A DNA stretch of 64,000 nt from Pyrocephalus nanus (Eukaryota > Chordata > Aves > Passeriformes > Tyrannidae), in NCBI GenBank assembly GCA_038380795.1, contig CM076260.1, positions 32,274,634-32,338,633 on the forward strand, written 5' to 3'. A program made the position numbers and the translations under genes. Positions within the stretch are counted from its first letter, which is position 1; every line of letters starts with the position of its first letter. Of this stretch, positions 12,501 to 27,698 are shown piece after piece. The notes under the pieces were generated by a model. The model saw only the letters and a list, made by a program, of their open reading frames with translations, was not told where the DNA came from and ran no database searches.

Positions 12501-15500
12501 ATTTGCGTGTCATATGATATCACTAATGGTACTTTCTCCTTCTCCTGACTTATTGTCACCTTGCCTTGAAAGAACAAGATGGTTACAGGCTCTACATAAC
12601 TGGCATTTTGGTTAAGAAGTCCCAGCTGGATCCGCCCTAGTCTTTTCATTTTTTCTATCACATGACAGTAGATGAGGTTGGTGTCCAAGGTGAAATTACC
12701 TTCACTTATACAGTGAATCACTCAGTACCTCTATTTAATGTGCAGAATTGTTGTTAAAGAATATTAACTATGCAATATGCCTATGCAGAATTTCAGAAGA
12801 AAATGTACCTCCTGTCAATTCTGAAAATGAAAAGAACATTTGATTCTTCTGTTTCCACTGTTTTATTAATCTATGCTAGTAAAGCTACTAATATACTGCA
12901 TGTCTATGCATGGTAGAAATCAGACATGAACAAATATACAGAAGAGCTTTATCTGTAGCTGCCTTTCAAATCTAATCCTAGACAAAATTATATTTAGCAT
13001 CATTTTAAGACATCCTTCCTCCCTTCTTGCTCCAGAAAGACAAAAGTCTCAGATCGGTCCTATATTATCTGGTAAACTATGTACAGGTGTCTCAGATACT
13101 CCAGAATGTCTAAAATACCACTAAAAGCCTATGAATTCAATTCCAGGAGCCCCTTGCACTCTTGCCATCATACTATAACACAATTAAGTTTTAATTGAAA
13201 TTTGAGTTAAAATAATGACATTGGTTATGTTTCAATTTTCGTCTCCATTTTCTCATATTTTGTTATTTTAAACTTTTTGAGAGACAATATTTTTGGGAAA
13301 AAAATTAATGTGTATACTGCTGAGGCAGAAGAGACTGGTGTGTACAGCCCACAAAGCCAGGGTGCCATACTGACAGCACTTTCAGCAGACTGTGCATGTG
13401 TAACCTCTTACAGTAGTCATTGTTGAACTTTGTTTTGTTCAACATGCTTCAAACATCAGGATGTGTTTGAAAAGGCCTATTGCAGTTTTTCAAGAAGCTT
13501 TAAACATTTTTTATCATGCTCTTTCAGATTTGCTTCCTTGAACTTCTTGTCTTTTTTTCCCAAGCAGGTAAATGAGGACATTGGATCTTATAGGTTTATG
13601 CTGTACCCAGTCTACTGACTTAGACTCAACTCTCTTTACAAAATGATGTCGATACCAAATAGTGAAGTCTTAATAATAACCCCCAAGACTTCTGTCCATT
13701 CAAATAAGCAAGTGGTTACCTTTCTTGACTTGCCCATAGTGGGTCAGTGTCTGGAAGAAGACGGGATATCCAGCTGCTCAGAATTTCTTTAACTCTTTAT
13801 CATTGTTGAGCAGCTTCCTGTGGTTCTTAAGGAAAAACAAAACGAGACATCTAATTGCAATTTAGAATTCATTATCCACTCTTTCTTCAGAGCACCACAA
13901 ATTAGCCAGGACAAGCCAATGTCAGATCATCAAGGGAACTTAGCAGAACACCAAGAGTAAGAACAATTACCTGACTCAAAGTAATCGGTAAGAACTTTGC
14001 TAAATGAGGAATGTGTTAAACCAGTTGCAATACTCCTTTCTGTAGACAGAATTTTAGGTAGTACTACTGAGTGCATATAGTCCCAAAACAATGATTTTCA
14101 AATTAATTTCAGTTATTTCTATTTGAGGTTTTGCACAAACTGCCAAGAAAAGAGAATTTTTCCTGCAGGATTTTTTAGTTGCCCTTAAAAAGTGAGTAAG
14201 CTCACATGGTGTGTGCAAGTACTGCATATAAATTAGAAACCACATCCAAAGGTGGAGTGAAAGAGGGTCTTTTAAAAAGTGATATTTATTTTATTAGCAA
14301 AATATTATCTCGATTGTAAGTTCATATTTTTACTTAAAAAATTATCTTTGATGTATGTTTTTCATACTTTTTGCAGAGGCAAACTGAAAAAAGATTTTTT
14401 TTCATACAGCCAAGATGGATCCATTTTAAATAGAAACAAGGCTAAGAGCATACATCCTTTGCCAAAAGCATGTTTCTGTTTTATTGATTTTTTTTTTTTT
14501 CCTCTGGACAATCACAGAAGCAAAGAAGAGTGCTGGAACTGAACAGACAAAAATGCATTTGGGATTGTCCAGGAGAACAAACTCCCAGCTGTGCTTTCAT
14601 TGTTGGATTATTTGGCAGATGCTGCTCAAAGTGCTTGGCTACACGGGTGGAGGTGGCATGATCCTGAGCACGGTGCTGGCTTGTTCAGCATACCCTTATG
14701 CAAAACCCGTGTATCCCCATTTACCAGTGTGTCTTCTGATAGCACCTCACGCCTGTCTGTGTGTCACATGGACAAGCTCATAACAGCCTAGCTATCAGAG
14801 TGGTGGAAAATGTGAAGGTCTGTCTGGAACACAGCTTTAACACATGGGGAGAAGAATCATCTATGGCTCTTGTCTTCTTCACAAGGCCCAGGAGAAAAAA
14901 TAGGCATGTGATCAGTGATCAGATCAGGTAGCCTGATTTTGTAAAGGTCAAGTAACAAACGACAAGACATGAATTTGCCTGTCAGCACATGCACAGTTTG
15001 GGCAGGCCATTCAGCCTTGCTGAACGTCACCCTGCTAAGCAAGCACACAGCAGATCAAAAACATGCCCTGGGATGTGGTATGTAGTACTTGCAAAAGGGT
15101 GAATAAAAGGTCTATATTTATGTGTCTTCTATGCTGTATTTTACAGCATAGATCTGTATTTTAGAAGCTGCCCCTTTCTACAGGAATCTTATTTTCAGTT
15201 CATATATAAGCACTACATGAGCAAGCAGCAGGCACAGTTAAACTTGTAAATATCTTTAAATTTGAATAACATTGTAGAACATCAAAGGAAATATTTCATG
15301 AGTAAAGTTTGTCATGGTTTAAAACAGGAAAAGCACTCTACATTAAGATTTCCAGTTTGATTGTTTTGCTTTCAATCATCAGAATACACGAGTTTTTCAA
15401 CTTGTAGAGCAGTCTTAAAATCAATGTGCTATGAAAGTAATTTTTTAAATTTTGCATGCTTTTCTTCCTTATCCAAGAGCTTTCTGACAGCCACCTAATA

Positions 15501-18500
15501 TCAGCTACATTTTCAAGTGTCCCTTCTTCTCCTTATTGCAGATAATTGGAAGCATCTGCTCCCTTGTCAAAATGTGCATTCCTGTGTTTATAGCTGAAAA
15601 CTGTGATCTCAGCATATACAAACATCTCTTCATCTTCCAAGCTTCATGACCATTTTCTGGCTCTGATCATGTCCTGGAGTAAGGAGTTGGTTATTTCAAG
15701 TAGTCATTCCTTGATTTATGTCTATTTGAAAAAATTTCAGAACTGCTGTAATTTTCAAGTCAGTTCTTTTTCCTCATGCCACCTGTGCACTAAAAAGGAT
15801 GTGCTTTCCAAAAGATATTCAGTGGCTGGTGCTAAGTGGTAGGTTTGTTGTCCATTCATGAAATTTACTAAGTTTTGCATCTTGGCCAATACACCAGCAG
15901 CAGTTCTGTGGCACAGAAGATGCTGAGTGCCAGCAGTCTGGTTATGGTAACTCTTAAATAGTCTGGGCATGCCATTCCCTTTGATTTGTGAGGATTCTCT
16001 AAGGCTGACTGCCCTATATACAGTCAAAGAAAAAGAGATTCTTACACATTGAACGGACGCAGTAGGTTTATTTCTAGTACTTCTTTTTTCAGCTCTTCTT
16101 GGTTACAAGGGCCAAGAGTCCGACTGCAGACACTGTCTCCATGAGTATACTCAGCTTGTGACAAGTTTAGTAAAGGTGGTAGAGAGTGAAAAAGGGTCTG
16201 TAAGTCTGCAGTAGAGGCTGGTATTCTTGTTTGTCTCTAAAGGAGACTGCATTTGCTCACAGTTGGTAGTTCCTATTCCGAAGAGTTCAGACAAAAAATA
16301 TATGGGTTGCTGGTGCACGGCAGCACTGCACAAAGAAGGTAGAGTTTAAAGAACTTGGAGGCTATCATAGCTGTTGCTTTCCTGCTTTTGATAAGTATTG
16401 CAGACATTCTAACAGATTTCAACATCTCCCAAGAAATAGATATCTTGCATCTAACTTGATAATGCATTTTTTACATCAAGAATCATTGAGATCTTCACAC
16501 TACAAGAAAATTAGGTATCCAGTGTCCCATACAAAACCAGTCTCCTAGAAAACCAACTAGTCTAGCTCCCTCCACTGACTCTAAAGAGAACTCAGACACC
16601 TGTGCCTGAAATCATAACACCTATAAGTAGTTGGCTAGGATGGGCTTTCTTGAGTTGCAAACTGAACAACTCCCTGAATCTCCTGTTTCACGGCAATGAA
16701 AGGGATATGCTTTTTTAGGAGTTAATGGTGATGTACATGAACGCTTGGAGTACTCTTGTGCAAAGTAGGGAAGACTGTAGGATTTCTAAACTTATTTATG
16801 AAACAAAGAAGATGAAAATGCCTTTTCTCTTTCCCATGATCCTGTTGCAACACACAACCCTTTCTACTATCCTGTCTTTCTCTTTAAATTTTCATCATTT
16901 TGAAGCTACTAGAACATACAGAGTTATGTCCCCTAGTTTGCTTATGGACTTGTGTGCTGCAAATTACAATTTGAAGGGTGACTGAACCTCAAACAGATGG
17001 CAAGCATCCAAGCTTGGCTTCCCATCCCTATACATTTCTGAAGGTCTTCACTGCTACCCTCACAGCTTTTGTGCTCTCCCTTCAACTTCTTCTTTCAGAT
17101 TGTACATTTCTACCATTCCCTTCATGATTACCACAATCCTTCGAATCCCATACCCCTTAAAGTCCTTCCCTTGTAGCCAGCATTTACTGACACAATTTTT
17201 CTTTTCCTTGCAAACAGTCTGACCCCTTTTGTGAACTTCTTCCTGCACAGAACAGTTCTGCAAAATAACATTTGTTTAAAGCTTCAACCAGATGACAGAT
17301 TGTAGCAAGTAACTTCTTTCTTGGAGATTTTTGCCAACAGTCAGTCACGCCTGGTGCTGGGCACGGCTGACTCAATGACTGCTGTACATAACCAAGAACT
17401 GCACAGTTCATGTCAATCGGGCAAGACAAAATGCTTTCTGGTGAGAAAGGATATGTTTACAAAAGCAGCCACCTACAGGTGCAGTACATCTGTAGTCTGA
17501 AAGCCTTTTGTGATACATTCTGCTACTTAAAAAGGCCTGACATCATATCAGCTTGGTTATTTGATGCCCACTAAAGGAATGGGGTTCTGTCAAAAGAAAC
17601 TGCATCAGTCTACAAAACATATAGAGAAAGTACATTCATCTATCATTTTTATTTCATGTTCCCTTTGTATTACCTAAGTGTGCTGCTGTCCATCTCCAAC
17701 TCTTGCTTTTCTTGCTGGACATACAATAAAGTTTTCCCTTCTGCATTTTCTCTGCTATTGGATGCTTTTTTTGGTAAAAAAGAATAAGCAGATCTAGCAG
17801 TCACTCTTTTGAGAAGTAGGCTACCCCTTATATAAGCTACTTTAAACTTCAGTGCATCAGAGTTTCTAATAGCTTCTACAATTTGAATACAGAAGTGCTT
17901 AAGACAAGATACCAGGCTAATGTGGACCCCCTATCAGATCTGTTCAAACGCGATGAAAAAAATATGAAGAGTTAGAAGATCCAGAATTGCAGTCCTTACA
18001 TATCCCCAAGCCTGCTAATCATTCCCAATATCTTTTTTTCACAGCCTTTGTCTTCACTAATGGTTGGCAATATCAGACCACCAGTCTTAGTTTGAAGAGA
18101 ATATTAGCATAACCCAAGCAAAGCATTTAATACCTAAATGACTTTCCTTGACTAACAACTCACACTTGTAAATTAATCATGTTGCAACAGTCTTACTCTA
18201 GGCTAACTCAACATACCAATTTAACTCATTTTCCGTGTTCTGAATATGGAAACATTAAATCTAGGTCAATATTTTCAGTAAATTCAATAAATTATTCACT
18301 GACTCAATTATTTTCTCGAGATATTTTGTACCACAAATTTTCTACTTTAAGCCACAGAACCATTTTAGCATTCAAGAAAGAAACTATTCTGATCTGCAAA
18401 GGAACCGTGCAGTCATGCATCCTAATTCAGAATTTAACATCACTAGGTATAGCATAGCAGGAGGGAAGTGAATTTCACCCTACCACACACTTGATTATCT

Positions 18501-21500
18501 TCAGACTGAGATGTACTTGTGTCTATATCAGCTTATTCATGAAGTCAAGAAGGTGAAAATCCTCCATTAATGCAATGAAAATTGTATATTCCTAGAAGCA
18601 AGTCATTAAGCAATTTGTCTAACATGGTCTGGAAAGTGTAATATAGCTTCAGATTACTTGCCTGATCTTGTAAATCAAAATGTACTCATGATTTACAAAT
18701 TCTATTTTTTAGCTTACTTCCATTTTGATTTTTTGCACTTTACATTTAGTATTAGCAAAATCACACCAAAGTAAAAATTTGAAGTAAAAATTAGAAGTAA
18801 GAAATCAATAATTGTCACCTGCCTTTATTAGGTTTAAAGGTTTTTGACAGAAGTGAACTGCAAGAGAAAGTTGAATGACAGATATGGACACCTGACGTGC
18901 AAAGGTGAATAAGCAGTTCTGAAATAAGGGGTGGGCAGATGAAAGAAAGGCAACAATGCAAGCGGGATGCAAAGACATGGTTTGAAGGGCACACTGGGAA
19001 TCCTGCCAACATAGGAAGGGGTGGATTTAGACACACTACCATAAAAAACTCACAGAGCTCAATCGCAGTCGATCAAAAGTTAAAAGGAAATCTTCCAGTA
19101 AAATCCTGTCAAAACTGACATACTCAGCATTCTACTCTTTACAAAGCCAAGCCCTCAGCTGTACTGGTAATGAATGGTTTGAACCAAGATGCTGCCATAG
19201 AAGTTTTTGTCATGTTGGCCAAATGATGCTCATCGGCTGTGGCAGATGGTGTTGAAACTGGCAACGGTGTCCCACTGTGTCTGTCAAATGTACCTTCCCT
19301 TCTCCCTTAAGAGTTCCTTTGCTTTTCATCACTGTCACAGCCATGCTCCAAAACAGGTCCTCTTCCTCAGCTGCATTTTTAGAGAAAACTCAAGAGTGTC
19401 AAGCACTGCAGGACCACACAGTCAGAACCTTCTCTCCCACTCACTTCCAAAAATTAAACCTTTCTCCCTCTCTGCAGCCTTGACCTGCTAATTGTGGTGG
19501 TGGGAGGAGTAAACTGTTAGTGCTGCTCCACTGAGTTGGGATTTTAAATGTTCAGCATGCCATTCATTAAAGCTGTAATTATTAATAGGTATTTTTTAAA
19601 AAGGCACTGGTGTCATGCTTCTCTTTTTTTTTTTTTTTTTTCCCCACAGATTTAGTTCTGATGACTAAGGAACTGCCAGAAAGAAGAGAAACTGTTTTCA
19701 CAGTGGAAAGCATTTGGATGTGTTTAACCAGAACTTTTTATCTTCAAGTTGAACAAGCAGTTCCAAAGAACCTTGCATTTAATGGATTTTCCAGTTATAT
19801 TGACTATTATACAGAGAAGAGAGGGCGAGTAAAAACTACATCCAAATAAAATTAAATTCTGATGAAATCAGAATCTATGACTTTTTTAGTTCTGAGCCTT
19901 TTCCCCCAAGCCATTAACTATCAGAGGTTATCTAATTATAGTACATTTTACACAATAAATGCAAGCATTGTGCTTTTTTGGCATAAGCTATATCTCTATT
20001 AGAAGAAGCTAATTAGACCATATTTTTCATGTTCAGGGTGAATATGTGCTATCTGAACCCAGATACATGAATGTTATGGTGATTAACAGCAGTTCAATGT
20101 ACAATTAGATATTCTGGATTTGAATTTCATTGGTAACAACACTAATGGTGTACAATGTTTTCCATTAACCCACTGAGGTTTTGGGGCAGTGAACCATTAA
20201 CTCAAAGGTATTTCCTTTCGGAGGACCTAAGGGGATGAGCACAATCACAGGTCCTAGTGAGGCCTCATTCTTGATTGTCACCCAACTGTTTCCGTAATGC
20301 AAACATTAATCTCTAAAACAAGTCAGCAGATGCATCATGTACCATTTCTTCCTGAAGCATGGACACATCATGAACCACATGGCAAATACTTTAATAGAGT
20401 TTCAAGTACATTTGCAAAGCAGGCTGTTAAAAGCATTTGTTGCATTTAAATGGCATAAAAGGTTGAGTTTATTCTAAGCTCTATATTATGTGTGACATTT
20501 GGAATTTCACACAAAACAACAGGAACAAACTAGAAGATAGCTCTGGTACCTATTTTTAGCTGGAAGAAGTCCTTAACACACTGAAGCTTACATGACAGGG
20601 CCATTTCCTGTTGCAGGACACTCCCATTAATAACAAGAGAGAGATTGGGAAAGCCAGGGAGGAGAAATTAAATCCCTAAAACACTTCTTCTGGAGAGCAG
20701 GACAGGAAGTGGTGAGAACATTTATTTTTATTCTGAGTGTCTCGGTTCTAGGGAAATGAGAAAACGCAGTGAGAGTTGTATTGGCAAGCAGTGAGTCATT
20801 GATCCATTTTGTTGATAAAAGTATGGAAAAAGTATCCCTCAAGGAGGAAATAAACTGTTGAATTTGGAGCTTTACCTGCAGCAGGAGCAAAATTGTTTTT
20901 CTGCAGCTCTCCTGTTGCACCTGTTCATGTGAAACACTGCAAAAATTACAAATTTAAATATAAACCGGAAAAGTCATAGTCAAGGAATGAAAGTTAATCC
21001 ACTCTATTTCCCCTGTAGCCTCTTTTATTTTATCTTTGTGATGCCCAATTTGGTGTTTCTGGTTACGGCAGTACATGGCATCCCACTTTCACAGGCTCAT
21101 TCTACTGAGTGCTGTAAAATATTTGCTGAGTACTTTATCTTTTGAAACATATAAAAGCTACAGGCACACTTCCCCACTGGCATGACTTGCACATAAAGAG
21201 ATGCCTATTACATGTTTTTTCTTGCCATTACTTGAGTCCCTTACAGCTCCCTACTATCCTACTGTAGTGCTTCCTACCCAAGAAGCTTAACTGTTGGCCT
21301 GCTGATTAAAAAGTTTGTGGGCAAAAGAAGGAATATCAGGATGTAATCTGCTCCCTAATGCCATGAGTTTGCACCAAGGAGCAGTAGTAAAGGAGAGGCA
21401 CTGCTGCAGCTGGTGTTTCCCAGAGAACCAGGGAAAGGGGAGTATCAAACTGCACCACTGACTGCCTGACCTCTTCTTGGACCTGTGTAGTATCCCTTCC

Positions 21501-21868
21501 TCCAGGTGGCTGAAAAGGGGCTGTGCTAGCTCTGTCACCACAGCCTAGGGTCCCACTGCCATTTCATTAACCTTATTTGAAGTCTTGAAATCCAGACTAG
21601 GCCATTTGATTATCCAATTTAACCTTTCTCAAGTGATCAAAACGAGAAAAAAAAAAAAATTGGTTTCTGCCCAACCTCAGGCTGAGTCACGTTTTACTCT
21701 TCTATGTCACATCAAAGTTGTCTAAGCAACTCAGGACTCAAAATTTGATATGAGGCTTATGTCTTCTTCAAAAAAGTGTTTAATGTTGATGTTTAAGCCA
21801 TCCTTTGCCACAGAAAAATAGTGAGAAAGTAATTAGAAACAGGCAAAGAGAAAAAGAACAAATCCTGG
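12501..21868. other. Gene desert, no gene seen
   Basis: AT-rich non-coding DNA. Open frames are at most about 100 codons and unrecognised. Short poly-T runs (for example at 19624-19641) are the only low-complexity signals. No CR1 octamer ends or LTR boundaries were found here. Confidence 0.55.
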
Positions 21869-21913
21869 AGAGAATGAGAGAGAGAGAGGGAGGAAGAGAG
21901 AGAGAGAGAGAAG
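21869..21913. repeat. GA-rich microsatellite
   Basis: Interrupted (GA)n with GGAGGAA interruptions, a purine-only stretch on the plus strand of about 45 bp. Confidence 0.9.
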
Positions 21914-24900
21914 GAGCATAGGAGGAAAGGGAAATAGCAATATAAGCACTGCAGAAGTGGAGCTGTTCCAAGCCTGTATCAGGGCAATTGGTCATTCATT
22001 TGAACTTGGATTTGTCAGGAGCACAGAGTCTAAAACATCATTCACTGAAAATACGCTGTTCCTCCTCCATTGACCGCATTTTTAGAAAAGTCAGCATTTT
22101 CTTTTCCTTAAGAAAACTTTTACAGATGCTCTTGGATATTGAAAAATACCAGCCTTACCAAAAGAGGAGCCTTAGGTTTCTCGTTATTTCCAGCCTCTGA
22201 CTCCTCAAAGTGTCATCTTTTATCTTTCAAATAATTTTTTTGGTTAGAATGTGACTTTTTGATTAGGGTTTTTTCCCTTTCTGTCCAGTTGCTTTTACAT
22301 TTTTATCCTTCATATTGATGGACAAAGTTTTATCTTATATCAGCACAGCTCCCTTTATGTTTTGCTTTCTATTTCAGCAGCATGTTGTATTTAATAGGAG
22401 ATATTTCCAAAAAGGCTGAGGGTCAGACTTTCAAGTTTGCACTTAACGGCTGTGTATGTTTGAACTGAACATCCATTCAGACAGCTATAAAGGTTCCCTT
22501 CAGCAGTGCATTGCTGCCTTGCAGACTCCTGAAGAAAATCCTAGTGAGCAGCAGCAGCCATTTGAGACTAAACATCAGGACTTCTGTGTCAGCCTCTGGG
22601 CAGTATGATCATGCCCCTCCCAGAGCAATTCAGGTCAGTATTGCACTGACACGGTGGCATTGTCCCTTCCAGGTGGGGAACTTGACTTATGTTTTGACTT
22701 AATGCTGGCATAGAAGGGGCACTTTTCCTTCTGGCTTGCCGCACATTTTGAAAGAGTGTGACTTTTGTAACAAAGTTCACTTTACAATCTCTGATTCTAG
22801 GCTTGAAGGGTGCACGGTGGCTGTGGTCTTTAAACATGCCTGATCAGCTGTTTAGGCACAATCTCTCTTAGATGTGACCAGAGTATCTGTTAAAGTCACT
22901 GTGCTTCACAAGCAGCCTGACTCAAAATGCCCAGTTCATAGTTCTTGGCTACTTTTATTACTACTATTTTGCTTAAGATTGAAACTGAAAAATTCTACCA
23001 GCAGACCACAATTAAACTCACTACCTGTAAAATAAACAGGTATTTTGAGCCCAAATTCAATGTCTGAATGAAGTTCTCCTCTGGGAGGTTTTCTTTGCCA
23101 TTTCCTGAATAATATGCCAAGTTTCTTACATGTTTTGCAGTGGACACCCTTGTTCATGACAGATTTGTTATCACATATTCTGAATATTTCTGCATTTTTG
23201 CTGCCACCCATGTAAAATGATCAACTTATTTTTCACAATGTGTCCACAAATAAAAGCAAAACCTAAGCATTTTATAAATCATCTGATATTCCAACAATGT
23301 GCTGTTTCCTGACTTCAGATGACTCATTGTCATATTCATTTGTTAGCTTATTCATCCATTAAATGTAACATGCTCTATGAAAAGTGACCCATTTAACTTT
23401 CAATTCTAATTATGCCTTTTTGGAGGTTCCTAGTTTAACATTTTTCTAGTCTGAGTGCCAAAGGTTAATATCTTTAAATTAGACATCTAAACAGAAGTGG
23501 GCCATAGTCAATGCTAAATGAGTAAAGTAATTATAATTGTGTAGCTTTGAGCATTTCTTCTACTAACTTTCTATAAATAAAAACTTTCCTCAAAGGTTTC
23601 AACACAGATCAACTATAAAAGTTGCTGCCAAATTCAACTAATTCTGGAGTTATGAGTAACAAGACAATTACCGGGGACCTCTATAGAAATGTAAATTCTT
23701 TAGATATTTTTCTCCAATTAGAATACCTGACAAAGGTATTCTACATATACAGTCACAGAACATAAGCACAAAGTACATTTTTATACCAGATGTTCTTGCT
23801 GATTAGTACATCTTGATTAGCACATATTGATGGGATGCAATCATTGATGCTATTACAAAACATACACTTTACAGTGTTCAAGATTGTTGATGTATAGCAA
23901 GCTCTATAATTGCCTTAATAGTAATACTATTGCATTGATTTATTTTAGGTACTTTTCTATTCATTATCAAGCTTGTGGATCTACTACAGGTTCTTTACTA
24001 TTTGTGAACAACACCTTTCAAGACTGTGTGTTTTTCCTCTCATTCTACACATTCGGGTTTCAGCTCTTCCACCTCTCATCCAAGGCCAGTGTAAATAAAC
24101 GATTTCTGAGGCCATAAAAGCTGTGTAAAATGTCTGAATGACAAAGTAATGAACACTCTTTGTGACTGGAGTCAGCATAAGTATTTATTGCTAAGCAACA
24201 AAGACTGGTGTCAACGAGTTTTGCCAAATGCAGATGGTGAGTAGGTTTGTTGAAAAAATGAAATCACTCTAACACAACTCTTTACAGCAGATTCTAATAT
24301 AATAGAAATAAAATGCACTCAACTGTTCAAAGTGAAGGGCTCCACACAGAGGAATGAGGTTAATTTAAAAATGGTTCCTATCTGCTTGGCCTGTATATTA
24401 TGGAGTTGCTCACATATGAGAATATTCCTAAACTATCTCAGAAAGACTTAAGGAAGGAAAAACATCTGCAAAACTTTCCTAAAGTGCCTGCCCTCTCCAG
24501 AGTTTTTGTTCAGAATGTTATTGTGAACAAAGGAAGGACACCATACATCATACCTGGTTGGTGAGGAGGTGGTGTTTGGAATATGCAAATACAACCCTAT
24601 CGGACACTTTAGTCTCTTACAGCATAAATTACTTTTAGTCCTGTTCAGCAAATGCCTTTGTGTTGTCTCTCTGAACAACTCACCAGGTGTGACTGATGGG
24701 CTGAGATCGATGACTATGTCACTGCAAAGCTGAATCTGTGCCCTGCAGTGTATGTCCACCAAATTCCTTTTATCCTTGTTTGAGACTGGATCTGTCGCAG
24801 TGGAGAACGCACTCATTTATCTGCTTTGAGCACCTTGGTGAAAACATGGTAATCTTTATGCACACCCTTTAGGCAGAGCTCAATGTCAGAATCAGATGCA

Positions 24901-27335
24901 AATTTTTCTTCTTCCCATAGAGAGTGGACAAAAGCAGACACTAGTCCCAAGCTCTGAGAAGTCCTGCCTCTCTGTAGGGGCAGTATGCTTGACTTGAAGA
25001 ACATGAAACCAAATGGGTGTTGCTTAGTACTTAAAAGACTATGCAGGGCATTCTGTTCTGGCTTGGTCAATCAAACTGCTAGCATAATTTACCATAACTC
25101 ACTTCTGGTGTAAGCTACTCTAGGCAATTACCTCCTTCCCTGGAAACCTGCATACCCTCCTCACCCTCCTAGAAACAACCTGCTTGTACTCAGCTTGGAA
25201 GAACAGTTCTGCTGCCAGACTCCCAGATGCTGCTCATGTTCTGTGTAAAGAGTCACCATGTTCAGCCTACAATTCCTGCTCCTTTTCCTTAAACTGGATG
25301 ATACGGAAAGACAAGCACATTCCCATGTTCTCCGCCCCCACAGCAAGTGAGTCACCCTTACTGGCCTGTATCAACTGCTATGTTGGTGCAGAGCCTGGAA
25401 TAGTAGCCAGTAGTAGGATACGTACTCCCAACAGTGTGATGGTGGCAATGAAGTAAACATACACACAGGCACAAAACCAACCCTACATGTTGTTATGGAA
25501 AGTGTCTTAATTTGCTTCAAAGTAAAGATGTTGCACCTCGGGCAACTCATTAAACAAGTCTCTTGCGTCTGAATCAAAAATGTAACGTGCATGAAAATTA
25601 CTATCTTAACTCGAGTGAAAGGAAGATCAGCAAGAGCTCATGTGGAACTCAGCTGGGAAAACAATATTTTCCTTGAAGCTATTTTTATTTCTTTTAGCTG
25701 TGTTAGACAATCAGACATATTGTATCATACAGCTACAACAGAGAGACATGAGTAGCTGCTTAGAAATAGGTAAATTCACCCAATAAAGACATTAACCCAT
25801 CTTGAACAGGAATTGCATTTGGAAAAGATTTTAGGAAATATTGCAATTTTTTGTCACGTGCTTCACTGCTTTTATCTGTTGTCACTGTCTTGGGCTTTTT
25901 GAAGGGTTTGGATCTACTTGTTCAGGGTCAGTTGCTTTTCTTGTAAATGTTCATAAGCTAGAGAGAATAAATGACTTTTCAAGACTTGAGTTATTCACAA
26001 ATTTTTCCCTTTTGCAGTTCACTACTGGTTATTTGCCCACATGATATGTTTCTGGTGATCAGGCAAGCAAAAATGGTGAACTGGTGAAAGTGGTAGTGAC
26101 AAATGTTTACGAACTCAACCAATCTCTTAATTGATTCCTTGTTTTTAGGGGCTTTGAAGACATTTTCAGGAGCACCAAGAAATTAAAATATTCAGGATAC
26201 AGTGAGGAATATCAGCTGAGCAATGCAAATTTAATTTGAATTTCAGCTGTTTAATTACATATCTCTTTATGAATTTGTTTGGATTGAGGAGAAACTCCTG
26301 GTTTTTCAAGCAGTCCTAACCATTGTGCTTTGTCTCTTGATCACCAAGTATGTACACAAAGCCACAAAATTCTGTTTTCTCCATTTCTAATGCACTGCTG
26401 AGACATCTAGCACTCGTCATTTAGCCTTAAAAGCTATTAATGCACTTGGTAAAGATGAAAAGTGAAATAAGAAATCTTGTCAAGACTACTGAAAGCTGTA
26501 GTCAGTCTTTTTTAATAAATGTTTTTATGCAGCTCAGTTTTGTCCATGATAAATGTACTTTTTGAAATGTAGCACTGTAGATTTAGTACTCAGAAAAATT
26601 TGTTGACAGCAGCTGGATTCTGAACTTTTTATTTATCTGTGAAACATCCAGACTACACAAAAAGACAGCATAAACTTTTCAAGCCCATCAATTTCTTTGC
26701 CCTTGAACTGGTCAGACCACCTAGAGATGTGAGAGGACACTGCCTTTTCCATGTCCATTCTGCTGAGCCTGGCAACAAGGGCTTGAATTAGTGTCAAAAT
26801 ATGACAGTGGGTATTAAATATTTAGCATTGCAGGCTTGAATATTGAGTTCCCGCATGCCACTTGAGTGGCTAGACTATGGAGTATCCTTTGACCCAACAA
26901 GTGGGTGCTGGTTGTTTATAAGTAAAGGAATGACTCCACCAAGCCAGGTCTGGAGACACCCACTGCCCACTCACCAGCAACCCTGGGTGTCTCCACTTGG
27001 TTGGGGCGGGGAGCATATCCTCACGACCCTGAAACAGGCAGAACTTCCTTGGCCTGAGATCCACTTCCCAAACCACAGACAATTTCTGTAGCCATTGGGC
27101 TCCTTGAAATGCTTGGGTTTCTCACTCAGCATATCCATTGTGGTCTCTCATTTCAGCTTCCTCTTCCTGTGGGCGGGCTGCAGGCAAACAGGACAGCCAG
27201 CTTTGCAGCAAAGGACTTACGAAGTCTGTGGTCACATAGAGTGCCCAATAATGTCCCACTGAGTATAGTCCTTCTCTAAAATAAGATTCTTGCAGTTAGT
27301 GCAGACTATTTTACTCTACCTTTTTTCAAAGGCAC
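21914..27335. other. Gene desert, no gene seen
   Basis: AT-rich non-coding DNA. Two minus-strand open frames abut in different phases at 24448-24816 and 24813-25070 (122 and 85 codons) but have no recognisable content. The patch at 26840-27180 is GC-richer than its flanks without a recognised origin. Confidence 0.5.
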
Positions 27336-27356
27336 ATTCCCCTATAATTTGAAGGG

Positions 27357-27402
<46 letters not shown>

Positions 27403-27407
27403 CCCCT
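27336..27407. repeat. (AT)n microsatellite inside an inverted repeat
   Basis: About 20 AT units run from 27359 to 27399. They are flanked by AGGGGAAT at 27353-27360 and its reverse complement ATTCCCCT at 27400-27407. A further ATTCCCCT lies upstream at 27336-27343. Both the AT core and the arms are self-complementary, so one strand can fold into a long hairpin or cruciform. Confidence 0.95.
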
Positions 27408-27656
27408 GCATCTCACGAATCTTGGTTGTAAGGGACATGAAAGTCATCCTCACATCTAGGAGAACATTGTCTAGCCAGTTTGGCCCTTAATTTTGATTGT
27501 AGTAACCTGAGTTAGAATATCAAAGGACCTTAAGAACTTTATGGAATATAGACATTTGCTGTCATTGTGCTCTGAATTCTGAAATAATGGGCCTCATTTC
27601 AGCTTTTTCAAAGGCAAACTCTGCAGTCCTTGGGAAAACAACAAAATTTAAATTAC

Positions 27657-27657
<1 letters not shown>

Positions 27658-27697
<40 letters not shown>
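27658..27697. repeat. (TTA)n microsatellite
   Basis: About 13 uninterrupted TTA units, ending in TTTT. Confidence 0.96.

Positions 27698-27698
<1 letters not shown>

Noticed and set aside
12281..12721. 146-codon minus-strand frame as a gene
   Set aside because: It is the decayed CR1 ORF2 end plus chance extension.
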